Assembly: GCA_024710585.1 (NCBI GenBank)
Contig: JANJUM010000040.1
Span: 1 to 57,390, forward strand
Reading direction: 5' to 3'
Source of the DNA: Desulforhopalus sp.
GTDB lineage: Bacteria; Desulfobacterota; Desulfobulbia; Desulfobulbales; Desulfocapsaceae
DNA: 57,390 bases
The position numbers were made by a program, and so were the translations under genes. Position 1 is the stretch's first letter. Each line of letters starts with the position of its first letter. The notes below the pieces were generated by a model that did no database searches, was not told the DNA's origin, and was given only the letters and a program-made list of their open reading frames with translations. This document shows positions 19,639-33,000 of the stretch, piece by piece.

Positions 19639-20070
19639 ATGACTCGTCCGTATGCCGTTCTCTTCCTGCCGCTTGTCGCCCTCTCCCTGATTTTTGGCGG
19701 CGCTGCCACCGCCAACGAGGTCGACCATGCCCTCATCCCCCCCTATGTGCTGCGTGGCCTCGAAGATTACAAGGCCAAGGGCTATGCCACGGCGGTGCGC
19801 ACCTGGCTGGCCGAATCGCCCTTCGAGGCGGCTTCCACCCTGGCCTCCAATATCGCGCTGTTCAAGAACATCGAGATGCTCGCCGGCAAGTACCGTTCCT
19901 ACGACGTCCTCCACACCCAAGAGAACCCCTCGGCCAACCTCGTCTATGTGCGCATGAACTACGAGCGCATGCCGGGCTATATTCTCTTTACTTCGCAGCG
20001 ACACAACGGCCGCTGGGTGCTTTCCAAGATCGACCTGCACAAGAAACAGCGGCTCGGCCAGCTGCGCTGA
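19639..20070 (+). CDS. Hypothetical secreted protein
   Basis: Signal peptide MTRPYAVLFLPLVALSLIFGGAATANE; family not recognised. Confidence 0.6.
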   Translation: MTRPYAVLFLPLVALSLIFGGAATANEVDHALIPPYVLRGLEDYKAKGYATAVRTWLAESPFEAASTLASNIALFKNIEMLAGKYRSYDVLHTQENPSANLVYVRMNYERMPGYILFTSQRHNGRWVLSKIDLHKKQRLGQLR

Positions 20071-20175
20071 GGTGGGTGAGGGGCGGTTTGCGGCGTACGA
20101 TGGCATGATGGCTGCCCCCTGCGGTTGCCGGGCTGTGTTGCCGGGAAGGCAGGGATGCGGAACGAAGGAATGTTC

Positions 20176-20196
20176 GGGGCCGCGAGGCCCCTTTTT
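20176..20196 (+). terminator. Rho-independent terminator
   Basis: GGGGCC-GCGA-GGCCCC followed by TTTTT. Confidence 0.8.
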
Positions 20197-20222
20197 CAAT
20201 GGCTGGAAAGAGGAGGTAGGCT

Positions 20223-21038
20223 ATGTCCCGAGTACGTACAGGATGGCGTGCAGTCACAGTTATCGCGGTGGCCGCCGGGCTGCTGTCGGGCCCGGCAGGG
20301 CCAGGTTTCGGCAGGGATTTTCCGGGCCCTGGCGATCGGCATCATGGTCCGCCCAACCTCAAAGTCACCGTGGGGCGTCCCTTGCCCCCGGGGGTGCCGC
20401 TGCCGCGGGTGGAGGTGGAGGTCTCCAGAGAACGGGACGGCCGCGATTACCGTCCGCCGCGGCGCCATGATCGCGATGACCGCTACCGCTACCATTACGA
20501 CCATCGCCGCGATTTCTACCGCCACTACTACCGCCCGCACGGCCACTACTACCCCTCACTGCCTGCAGGCTTTCTCTCCCTGAGTCTCGCCGGCGGTCTC
20601 TTCTACTATCATATGGGGACCTACTACCGTCCGTCCGATGGCGGTTATGTGGTCGTCCGCGCCCCCCTCGGGGCACGTATCCGCGTCCTGCCGGAGAACT
20701 GTTCCCCCTTCTACGTCGACGGGCGCACCTACTTCGTCTGCGACGATGTCTACTATCGGCCGGATGGCGAAGAGTACGTGGTTATCGAGCGCCCCTCCCG
20801 GCCCGACTTCCGTGTCGAGGTCGGCGACGAGGTGCGCATCAACGCCGACTTCCTCAATATGCGTTCCGGCCCGGGGCAGCAGCACCGGGTGGTGGGGCAG
20901 CTCTACCGCGGCGACGTGGTCGAGGTCGGCGCCATCGAGGGCGACTGGTACTACGTCAGCCTCTCCGATAAGCTCTACGGCTGGGTCAAGAGCGAGTACA
21001 CTACCCTCTACCGGGCCAGCGACGAGGTCAAGGGCTGA
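20223..21038 (+). CDS. Secreted DUF6515-like + SH3 domain protein
   Basis: YYRPSDGGYVVVRAPLGARIRVLP...FYVDGRTYFVCDDVYYRPDGEEYVVIE then SH3b-like INADFLNMRSGPGQQHRVVGQLYRGDVVEV...WVKSEY. Confidence 0.75.
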   Translation: MSRVRTGWRAVTVIAVAAGLLSGPAGPGFGRDFPGPGDRHHGPPNLKVTVGRPLPPGVPLPRVEVEVSRERDGRDYRPPRRHDRDDRYRYHYDHRRDFYRHYYRPHGHYYPSLPAGFLSLSLAGGLFYYHMGTYYRPSDGGYVVVRAPLGARIRVLPENCSPFYVDGRTYFVCDDVYYRPDGEEYVVIERPSRPDFRVEVGDEVRINADFLNMRSGPGQQHRVVGQLYRGDVVEVGAIEGDWYYVSLSDKLYGWVKSEYTTLYRASDEVKG

Positions 21039-21188
21039 GCCTCCAGCCGCTCCGGGGCCTCTTCGCCGCGGAGCACGGGCGGCGGCCGTGACGGCGCTGT
21101 TTTCGCGGCCAACCGCAGGCCCCGCCCGATCTTTCCGCGCACAGCCGCGCTGCCGGCTGTCATCAACTCCCGGAGCCTCGCTCCGGGC

Positions 21189-21971
21189 TCAATAACTCTG
21201 CCACTTCCTGTCGATGGCGGCGAAGGTGCCGTTGGCGATCAAGGTTTCCGTCGCCCGCCGCAGTGAGGCGAGGGTCTTTTCGTCCACCGTGCGGCTCACC
21301 CCGAAGTAGAGCGGCGCCGAGCTGATGGCGAAGGGGTGGATGGCGAGGCCGGCGAACTCCGGCTGGTGACCGATCTTGTGCGCGGCGATGTGCCGTTGCT
21401 CGATGAAGGCGAAGAGCCTCCTGTTGTTCATCATCTCCGCCAGGGTGGTGCTTGCGAAGGTGAAGCTGGCCTGGAAGCCCGGGTCCTTCTCCAGGCGCAG
21501 GTTGAACTCGTCGCCGTAGTGGGCATCGCGCTCGATACCGACCTGCAGGCCGCGCGCCCTGCTCTGGGTGATGAGCTGCTGCAGGTTGCCGATGGGGATG
21601 TCGCGATCCTCGGCGCGCACCACCAGCACCATCTCCTCCTTGGCGTAGGGGCCGAGGAAGTGCATGGCTTTTTCCCGCTCGACGGTTTTCGAGAGCTCGG
21701 CCATGACGGTGCATTCGCCGTTTTTCAGGCTGGCCAGGGCCCGTGACCAGGGCAGGTCGACGAAGCGTAGGGGAAGGCCGCTCTCCTTGGCCAGGGCCTG
21801 GTAGAAGTCGACGTTCATCCCCAGCCAGCGACCGTTTTCCTGCCATGATGATGGCGGCCAGTCGGACACCCGGGCGATCAGCGGTGTCGGTTCCGCCTTG
21901 GCGGGGGTGACGCAGAAAGGCAGGGAAAGAAGCGTGGCGAGGAGCAGGGCAAGGGTGGACGACAGGTTCAT
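21189..21971 (-). CDS. Periplasmic solute-binding protein, family 3 type
   Basis: MNLSSTLALLLATLLSLPFCVTPAKAEP signal; WPPSSWQENGRWLGMNVDFYQALAKESGLPLRFVDLPWSRALASLKNGECTVMAEL. Confidence 0.85.
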   Translation of the reverse strand: MNLSSTLALLLATLLSLPFCVTPAKAEPTPLIARVSDWPPSSWQENGRWLGMNVDFYQALAKESGLPLRFVDLPWSRALASLKNGECTVMAELSKTVEREKAMHFLGPYAKEEMVLVVRAEDRDIPIGNLQQLITQSRARGLQVGIERDAHYGDEFNLRLEKDPGFQASFTFASTTLAEMMNNRRLFAFIEQRHIAAHKIGHQPEFAGLAIHPFAISSAPLYFGVSRTVDEKTLASLRRATETLIANGTFAAIDRKWQSY

Positions 21972-22138
21972 CAAGACCTCTTCAGCGGGTTGCGGGCGAT
22001 CTCCGCCCGATCGGTGGTGGCGGCCGGTGGCGTGCGGCCTCTTGCCGTCGCCATGGCAGCGGTTGCTCGCGCAAGTTTTTTGGAAAGGCGGAGGGGCGCG
22101 GTCCCCCCGCCGTCGTGAGGCGGCGCTCTCCGGGCACT

Positions 22139-23578
<1,440 letters not shown>

Positions 23579-23641
23579 GATAGGCGTTCTCCTGCAGAGG
23601 TGTGGCGGCGCGGGCGGGGCAGCTCTTTCACGTCCCCGTGC

Positions 23642-24199
23642 TCAGCCGAAGTATCTCATCTCCTGTTTCAAACGCACCGGCGCCCCGTGCAGCAAGGCGC
23701 TGACCGCCTCCCAGATGGTGTCGGGATCGGGGGGGCAGCCGGGAATGAAGGCGTCGACTGCGATGACCTGATGCAGGGGCAACACCCTGGGGATCAGCGC
23801 TGGCAGGATGCCGTCCCCCTCTCGCCCGCGCGGTTCGCGGCCGGGGCCTTCGCGGTAGACCATGCTGAGCAGGTCGTCCACCTCGAGGCGGTTGCGCAGG
23901 CTGGTGACGTTGCCGGTCACCGCGCAATCGCCGAAGCTGACGACGATGTGGCTGCGCTCGCGGATCTGTCGCGCCAGCTCGAGGTGGTCGACGTTGGCCA
24001 CCGCGCCTTCCACCAGAGTGACATCGACCTGCCGCGGGAACTCCTTGATGTCGGCGATGGGGCTGTAGAGCAGGTCGGCTGCCTGGAAGAGCTCGATGAG
24101 CCGCTCGTCGAGATCGAGCAGGCTCATATGGCAGCCTGAGCATCCGCCGAGCCAGGCGGTGGCGAAGCGTGTTTTCTTCCCGGTGACGAGCTGTGTCAT
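23642..24199 (-). CDS. hoxY: [NiFe] hydrogenase small subunit
   Basis: [42 protein letters not shown]. Confidence 0.93.
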   Translation of the reverse strand: MTQLVTGKKTRFATAWLGGCSGCHMSLLDLDERLIELFQAADLLYSPIADIKEFPRQVDVTLVEGAVANVDHLELARQIRERSHIVVSFGDCAVTGNVTSLRNRLEVDDLLSMVYREGPGREPRGREGDGILPALIPRVLPLHQVIAVDAFIPGCPPDPDTIWEAVSALLHGAPVRLKQEMRYFG

Positions 24200-24242
24200 G
24201 AGGTTGTTCCTTTGCTGTCGTTTTCTGCTGGCGGGGGACCGC

Positions 24243-24958
24243 TCACCACTGCCACTCCTTGCGCTCCCGGCCGTTGAGAATCCACGACAGGAAGGCATGG
24301 CGCTTTTCCATTTCCCCGACCGAGGAGCCTTTGAAGAAGAGGGCCCCGGTCGGGCAGACCTGCACGCATTTGCCGCACGAGGTGCAGCTGACGCACTCGC
24401 CCCAGGGCCGGTTGAGCCCGGTGATGACGCGGCCGTTGGCGCCGCGGCCCATGATGTCGAGGGTGTGCGCCCCCTCGACTTCGTCGCAGACGCGTACGCA
24501 GCGCTGGCAGAGGATGCAGCGGTTGTGGTCGAGGGTGAACCTGGCGTGGCTGGCGTCGAGATGAAGTTGTGGCGCCAGGTATTCGTAGCGCACGTGGTCG
24601 ACGCCCAGCTCGGCCGCCTCGTACTGCAGCTCGCAGTGGCCGTTGGTGACGCAGACGGCGCAGGTGTGGGTGCGCTCGGAGAGCAGCAGCTCGAGGATCA
24701 TGCGGCGGTAGCGCACCAGGCGTTCGCTGTGCGTATAGACCGACATGCCCTCCTGCACCGGGGTGACGCAGGCGGCGAGCAGCTTGCTGGAGCCCTGGAC
24801 CTCGACGAGGCAGAGTCGGCAGCCGCCGAGGTCGCTGACGCCCTCGAGGTGGCAGAGGGTGGGAATGTCTATCCCCTGTTCGCGGATCACTTCGAGGAGT
24901 TTCTGGTCGCTGCGGGCGCTGACCAGTTCGTCGTTGATGTGCAGTGTGACGACCGACA

Positions 24959-24959
<1 letters not shown>
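24243..24959 (-). CDS. hoxU: Hydrogenase diaphorase subunit, 2Fe-2S/4Fe-4S
   Basis: [19 protein letters not shown]...[16 protein letters not shown]...[18 protein letters not shown]. Confidence 0.93.
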
Positions 24960-26676
<1,717 letters not shown>

Positions 26677-26680
<4 letters not shown>

Positions 26681-27258
26681 GGCTGGGGCCCCTCCTGCGG
26701 CTCGACGGTCGTGGCGGCTGAAGTTGCGGCCGTGGCGGCTGGGGTGGCGATGACCTCTCTGAGTTGCGTTATCGCCGTGTCCGGCGTCTCCTTGCCGAGC
26801 ACCTGGTTGTCGATGACCATGACCGGGGCCAGGCCGCAGCTGCCGAGACAGCGGGCGGTGGCCAGGCTGAGCTTGCCGTCGGCGGTCGTTTCCCCGGGGG
26901 CGATACCGAATTCGTCCTGAACGGTGGCGATGATCTCGGCGGCCCGCTTGACGTAACAGGCGGTGCCCATGCACACCACGCAGGTATGCTCGCCCTGGGG
27001 CTCGAGGGAGAAGAAGTGGTAGAAGGTGGCCACCCCGTAGACCCAGCTCTGCGGCAGTTTGAGGGCCCGGGCGATGTAGATCATCAGGTCGTCGTCGAGA
27101 AACCCGAAGGCCTCCTGGGCGGTATGCAGCACCTCGATCAGGGCGTCCTGCTGATAATGAAAACGCTTCAAGGTGCGGTCGACAAGCTTGTAGCGCGGGT
27201 CGGTGCGCACCTCTTCCACCTTGGCCGGAGGATTTTTTTGCTTATTGGCGATGGACAT
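26677..27258 (-). CDS. hoxE: Hydrogenase diaphorase subunit, NuoE-like
   Basis: [27 protein letters not shown]...[14 protein letters not shown]...[19 protein letters not shown]. Confidence 0.92.
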
Positions 27259-27672
27259 GATACCCCATAATTGAGAGGGAGCGATCGCGCACAGCCTGAG
27301 GGGCGCGCGCATCCGTCGATTCGCGAGGAAGATTCACGTACGCCATGGGATCAGGCCGCCGTTGCGGAGAGCAGGCATTCAGCCTCCGGCTGGGGCCGTG
27401 GAGCCGCGCGAGGTCTTCGCCTTGCGGGTGAGCGCTCGCCGGGGCGGTGCTGCGGCCCCTTACCGGGTCGATCTCTTCCGCCCAGCCTTTGCACTGGCCA
27501 AGAAGGACGAAGGTTACCATGTCGTATTTGCCTTTGACAAGAAGAGATGGTCGTGCAGAGTCGCCGGTGGCGGCCGTGCACGGGCCAGGGGCCGCCCCGT
27601 GGCAGGTTTGCCCGCTCATAGCGCACGGTGACGGGCGAAGAGGTTGCGTGGCGATGCCCATCAGGGGTGGCC

Positions 27673-28050
27673 TCAGCTTCCGGCCGCGCCGAGGGCGCGG
27701 ATGGTGGCGCGCAGGGCGTTGATGCTGTCGGCGCTCTTTTCGACGAAATGGACGTTGCCACCGCTGCAGAAGGCGGAGGTGAACTCGCTGTAGGCATGCA
27801 CGATGATCTTCAGGTTCGGGTTGTTGTCGGTCAGGCAGGCGAAGAGCCCGTGGCCGTAGGGGTAGAGCAGCTCCGGGTCGAGGATGAGCAGGTCCACCGC
27901 CGTCGAGTCGCAGATGCGGTGGAAGGCCTCGATGCTGTTGCCGACGGTGACCACCGCATGGCCCTCCTTTTCCAGCTCGCGCTTGAGGAGGTCGCGGACA
28001 TGGTGGTTGGTGTCGGTGACCATGATATGCAGGGGTGGGCAGGATGGCAT
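27673..28050 (-). CDS. Stand-alone receiver-like protein (atypical)
   Basis: IMVTDTNHHVRDLLKRELEKEGHAVVTVGNSIEAF...VDLLILDPELL...HFVEKSAD. Confidence 0.7.
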   Translation of the reverse strand: MPSCPPLHIMVTDTNHHVRDLLKRELEKEGHAVVTVGNSIEAFHRICDSTAVDLLILDPELLYPYGHGLFACLTDNNPNLKIIVHAYSEFTSAFCSGGNVHFVEKSADSINALRATIRALGAAGS

Positions 28051-28320
28051 GACTGTCCTTATCGTGATGTTACGCTCTCCGCGCCGGGACTGTCGTAATG
28101 CTTGTCAGCCTGTAAAGTGTTCCGACACCCGGGGCGGAAGGCTTGCCTGCTCGTGGCGAGGCCCCGCTGCCACGGGACTGGCCAGCGCCGCGACGTGCCG
28201 TCCCTTGCCGGGGCGGCCTGCCGCAGGGTTGGCTGCACTGTCATCTTGGTTTTGCACGAAACGTTCCAGGGGAAGGGGCGACAGGCGTCGCGCGACGAAT
28301 TTGCGACGCAGGTCGTCAAC

Positions 28321-28336
28321 TGGCACGTTCCCTGCT
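28321..28336 (+). promoter_or_regulatory. Sigma54 promoter candidate upstream of usp gene
   Basis: TGGCACG-TTCC-CTGCT; one mismatch to TGGCACGN4TTGCW with correct spacing. Confidence 0.5.
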
Positions 28337-28444
28337 ACTTGAGGGTGTGGAGGGTCCGGCATCGCCGGAGGAGATCCGTTCCGGTCGCCAGAGGCGGCCA
28401 GGGGGCGGTGAAGGAGCAAGCAGCCGAGACAGGGAGGTAGCAAG

Positions 28445-28900
28445 ATGCAGATGATCGAAAAAATTGTGGTACCCGTCGATTTCGCGGAAAACACCGACAA
28501 ACTGGTTGCCTATGCCTGCGCAGTGGCGGAACGGTTCGAGGCGGCCATCCATTTCATCCACGTCGTCGCATCCTATCCTGGCGACGTCATGATTGGCGCC
28601 CCCTTTGCCGAGGAGTACCGCGACCGCATCATGTTCGCCGCCGAGGAGCGCATGAAGAGCCTGGTGGAGGACTGCAAGGGCAAAGGGCGGACCTGCACCG
28701 GGATCGTGGTCGGCGGCGAGCCGGTGGAGAAGATCGTCGACCTGGCGGCGTCCGCCGCGGCCGATCTCGTCGTTATCAGCACCCATGGCGCCAAGGGTCT
28801 GGAGAAGATCCTCCTTGGCAGCGTTGCCGAGCGCGTGCTGAAGCGCGCCCATTGCCCGGTGCTGATCATGAACCCCTTCAAGGCCTTGAAGAAAAAATAG
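28445..28900 (+). CDS. Universal stress protein (UspA family)
   Basis: IVVPVDFAENTDKLVAYAC...VVISTHGAKGLEKILLGSVAERVLKRAHCPVLIM. Confidence 0.92.
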   Translation: MQMIEKIVVPVDFAENTDKLVAYACAVAERFEAAIHFIHVVASYPGDVMIGAPFAEEYRDRIMFAAEERMKSLVEDCKGKGRTCTGIVVGGEPVEKIVDLAASAAADLVVISTHGAKGLEKILLGSVAERVLKRAHCPVLIMNPFKALKKK

Positions 28901-28976
28901 TCATGGCCGCCTGACGCCTCGTATCCGGAAAAGAGCTCTGGCGGGGGCGGGCCGCAGCCGGCGGCTTCCGCCCCGG

Positions 28977-30050
28977 CTACGGTTCCGGGCTTCTTGGCGG
29001 CGGCAGGCGGAAGCTCTCCTCCTGGGGCAGTTCGAAGGCAAAGCCGCGGTTTTCGAAGAGATCGATGCAGGCGTCGGCCGCCGCCGGGTCGTAGAGGGTG
29101 CCGCGGTGCAGACGCAGCTCCTCCATTGCGGCGCTGATGCCCTTGGCCGGCCGGTAGGGGCGAAAGGAACTCTTCGCCTCGGCGACGTCGGCGACGGCGA
29201 GGATCTTCGATTCGAGGAGGATCTCGTCGCCCTTGAGGCCGTGCGGGTAGCCCTTACCGTCGAGGCGCTCGTGGTGTTCGAGGACGATGCGCGCGCAGGG
29301 CCAGGGGAAAGGGATCGACTGGAGGATCTCGTGGCTGATGCGCGGGTGGATCTTGATCACCTCCATCTCCGCCTCGAGCAGCTGGCCGGTGCGGTTGAGG
29401 ATCGACACCGGCACCCTGATCTTGCCGACATCGTGAAGCAATGCGGCGATGCGCAGGCCCTCGGTTCTGTCTGCGGAGAGCCCCATCTGCCCGGCGATGG
29501 CGCAGGCCAGCTGCGCCACGCGCTGCTGGTGACCGGCGGTGTAGGGGTCGCGGATCTCCACCATCAGGGCCATGCCGCTGATAATGCCTTGGAGCATGAG
29601 GCGGATCTCGGCGGTCTTTTCGGCGACCATTTTTTCGAGCAGGCTGTTCTGTGACTGCAGGGCGGTCTTCTGCCGTGCCATGGCGAGGTGCGCCTGCACC
29701 CGCGCCCTGACCTCGGCGGCGTGGAAGGGCTTGGTGATATAATCCACCGCGCCGAGGTTGAACCCCTTGGTCTTGTTGATCGTCTCGGTCATGGCGGTAA
29801 CGAAGATGACCGGGATGTCGGCGCTCTCGGGCAGCGCCTTGAGGTGGCTGCACACCTCGTAGCCGTCCATCTCCGGCATCATGATGTCGAGGAGGATCAG
29901 GTCGGGCCGGTACTTGGCGGCATATTCCAGCGCGGTGGCGCCGCGCTTGGCGATGCCCAGGCGGAATTCGCCCTTGAGGGTGTTGACGAGAAGGTCGATG
30001 TTGGTGGCGTTGTCGTCGACGATGAGAACGAGGGGGCGCGAATCGGTCAT
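28977..30050 (-). CDS. Response regulator with HD-GYP domain
   Basis: VLIVDDNATNIDLLVNTL...LILLDIMMPEMDG receiver; LLHDVGKIRVP...HHERLDGKGYPHGLKGDEI HD-GYP. Confidence 0.94.
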   Translation of the reverse strand: MTDSRPLVLIVDDNATNIDLLVNTLKGEFRLGIAKRGATALEYAAKYRPDLILLDIMMPEMDGYEVCSHLKALPESADIPVIFVTAMTETINKTKGFNLGAVDYITKPFHAAEVRARVQAHLAMARQKTALQSQNSLLEKMVAEKTAEIRLMLQGIISGMALMVEIRDPYTAGHQQRVAQLACAIAGQMGLSADRTEGLRIAALLHDVGKIRVPVSILNRTGQLLEAEMEVIKIHPRISHEILQSIPFPWPCARIVLEHHERLDGKGYPHGLKGDEILLESKILAVADVAEAKSSFRPYRPAKGISAAMEELRLHRGTLYDPAAADACIDLFENRGFAFELPQEESFRLPPPRSPEP

Positions 30051-33000
30051 TGCTGTTCCTTGTGGTGGTGCCTGTCGTGCTGCAGCATGGTTGTCAGAGT
30101 GTGCCGCGCCTGATCGTAGTCATAGCGCGCCGTCTCGGCCAGCAGGGTCTCCAGGGCGGCGCGGTCGCGGCCGCTCTGGGTGGTAAGCAGGCCCTGCAGC
30201 TGGTTGCTGATCTTGCCGATCTCCTCGGGGTCGGCACGGTCGATGGCCTCGGCGAGGCCGGCGAGCAGCTCGCCCACGTCTGTGCCGCGCGGCCGGCAGG
30301 TCGGCTCGGGGCAGATGGCGGGGGGCATGGCGGTGAGGAGGGTTACCACCCGCTGTACCTCGGCGCAAAGCGTCTCGGCGAGTCGGCCGAGTTCTTCCGC
30401 GGCAAGGCTGGCGCAGCCCTCCTCGAGATCGGCCGCGGCCTGGCGTAAGGCACCGGCGCCGATATTGCCGGCGCTGCCCTTGAGGCTGTGGGCGAGGTGG
30501 CGCAGGCCGTCGCGGTCGCCGTCTTCCCGGGCGCGGCGGATGCGCCTGGCCGTCTCCAGGTTGTCGCGGCGGAACCCCTCGAGAATGTTCTGCAAAGTGC
30601 TCCAGGTGATGCCGGTCGCCTGCAACACGCCGCAGACATCGATCCCGGCCAGCAGGGGGAGTCCCTCGGCCTCGGCGGCAATTTCCCCGGCCTCGCCGGC
30701 GCCCCCCGCTGTGGCCTCGTCCACGTCGAGCGCCCCTTTGCTGGAGCTGTCCTCGCCCTGCACAGGGCTGTGGGCGGCGAGGTTGCGCCACAGGGTGACG
30801 AAGAGGCGGTCCTGGTTGATCGGCTTGGCGATATAGCCGTTCATGCCCGCTTCGAGGCATTTTTCCTCGTCGCCCTTGAGGGCGTGGGCGGTCATGGCGA
30901 TGATCGGCAGGCTTTCCCCGCCGGGCAGCTGGCGGATGCGCCTGGTCGCCTCGTAGCCGTTCATTTTCGGCATCTGCACGTCCATCAGTACCGCATCGAA
31001 GGGTTCGCCGGCCACCCGCTCCACCGCCTCGAGACCGTTGGCGGCGGCGGTGACATGGATGCCGGCGCTCTTGAGGATGGCCTGCGCCACCTCCTGGTTG
31101 GTGGGGTTGTCGTCTACCACCAGGATCTTGCGGCCGCGCATCTGCTTCTTGTACATCGAGGCCTTGGTGGTCAGGGCCATCCTGCCGCGGGTCTGGCTGC
31201 CACGGGTTTTGCCGAAGGCGTCCATGATGGCGTCGAAGAGGGTCGACTGGAAGATCGGCTTGGTGAGGAACCCGTTGATGCCCACCCGTTCTGCGGTGGA
31301 GCGGTGCACCTCGCGGGCGAAGGCGGTCATCATGATGATCGGCATGGTCAGACCGAGTTCCTCCCGGATCTGCCGCGAGGTCTCGATGCCGTCCAGGCCG
31401 GCCATCTTCCAGTCGATGAGCACCAGGCCCACCGCCTCCTGCCCCTCGCCGCCGGTCAGCCGCTGCAGAGCCTCTTCCCCCGAGGCCACCTGGTCGACGG
31501 CAAATCCCAGGGAAACCAGCATTTTTTCCATGATCTCGCGGCTGTCGCGGCTGTCGTCGACCACCAGCACCCTGAGCCCCTGGAGGTCCGGGGGAAAGAC
31601 GTATGGGGAGAGGCTGCGGTCGTCGCCCTTTTCCAGGTGCACGGTGAAGGTGAAGGTCGAGCCATGGCCAAGGACGCTTTCCACCCAGATTTCGCCGTGC
31701 ATCATGGTGACGAAGCGCTTGCAGATGCTCAGCCCGAGGCCGGTTCCCTCGTATTTGCGGGTCGATGAAGAGTCCCCCTGGGTGAAGGGCTCGAAGAGCA
31801 GCGGCAGGTACTGCGGGGCGATGCCGGCGCCGGTGTCCCTGACGTGGAAGCGGAGCACCACCTCAGCGCCGGAGAGCCCCGCGGCATCGTCGTCGATGGT
31901 CACCCCGACGAGGATCAGCCCGCCGGGGCCGGTGAACTTGATGGAGTTGCCGACGAGGTTGGTGAGGATCTGCTGCAGCCGCAGGGAATCGCCGCGCAGC
32001 ACGCGCGGCGTGGCGGCGTCGATGTCGAGGAGCAGCTCGATGTCCTTTTCCGCCGCCTGGTTGATGAAGATGTCCATGACCCGGTCGAACATCTCGTCGA
32101 GGCGGAAGAGCCGTGCCTTGAGCTCCAGCTGGCCGGCTTCGATCTTGGAGAAATCGAGGATGTCGTTGATGATGCCGAGTAAGGCGTAGGAGGAGTTCTG
32201 CACGATCTGCAGGTAGTGCTCGACCTCCGGGGAAAGCTTTTCGGCCAGGGCGAGATCGGTGGCGGCGATGATGCCGTTCATCGGCGTCCTGATCTCGTGG
32301 CTCATATTGGCGAGAAAGCGGCTTTTGGCCAGCGTCGCCGCCTCGGCCATCTGCTTGGCCTGTTCGAGATCGCGATCGAGCTTCTTGTGCATCTCGATCT
32401 CCGCCGACAGGGAGAGGTGCGAGGCCTTGATGCTGCGGTTGAGGCGCAGGATGAGGATGGTGAAGGCGAGGTGGCTGCAGAAGAAGACCAGCGCCACCAG
32501 CAGCCACGGCCCGTAGTTGCGCACCAGGTCGGCCAGGGTGATCTTGCCGAGATCCTTGTAGGGGCCGAGGCGTAGGGCCATGAGCAGCTCCTGGACCGGC
32601 TGGTAGTTGAGGGGGATGGTCCAGCCGGCGCAGCCGGCGGCCTGGGCCGCGGGGGAGGAGGCCTCCATCTGCATCAGGGCGATGGCCACCTTCTCGGCCA
32701 GTTCATGCGGGGTGTCGGCGACCTTGGCTATCGGCCAGTCGGGGTACTCGCGGGTGCTGCACAGGTAGGGGGTGGGGCGGTTGCCCTCCCCGGGGCGCTG
32801 AAAGACAAAGAAATCCTCAAGGTTGATGCGCCCCTCGGCGCTCAGTTCCTCGAGGGTGTTGGTGCGCACCGTGCCGGCGTCGACCAGGCCGTCGCGCACC
32901 GCCAGGACCACCTTGTCGTGGGTGTCGCCGAAGGTCAGCGAGCGGAAGTCGCGGTAGGGGTCGACGCCCTGCTCGGCCAGTTCCCGCCAGGCCATGCGCC

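Noticed and set aside
27259-27672. Possible small gene(s) or ncRNA in the 0.4-kb gap upstream of hoxE
   Set aside because: Small ORFs overlap on both strands with no RBS or recognisable domain, and no clear structured RNA motif.
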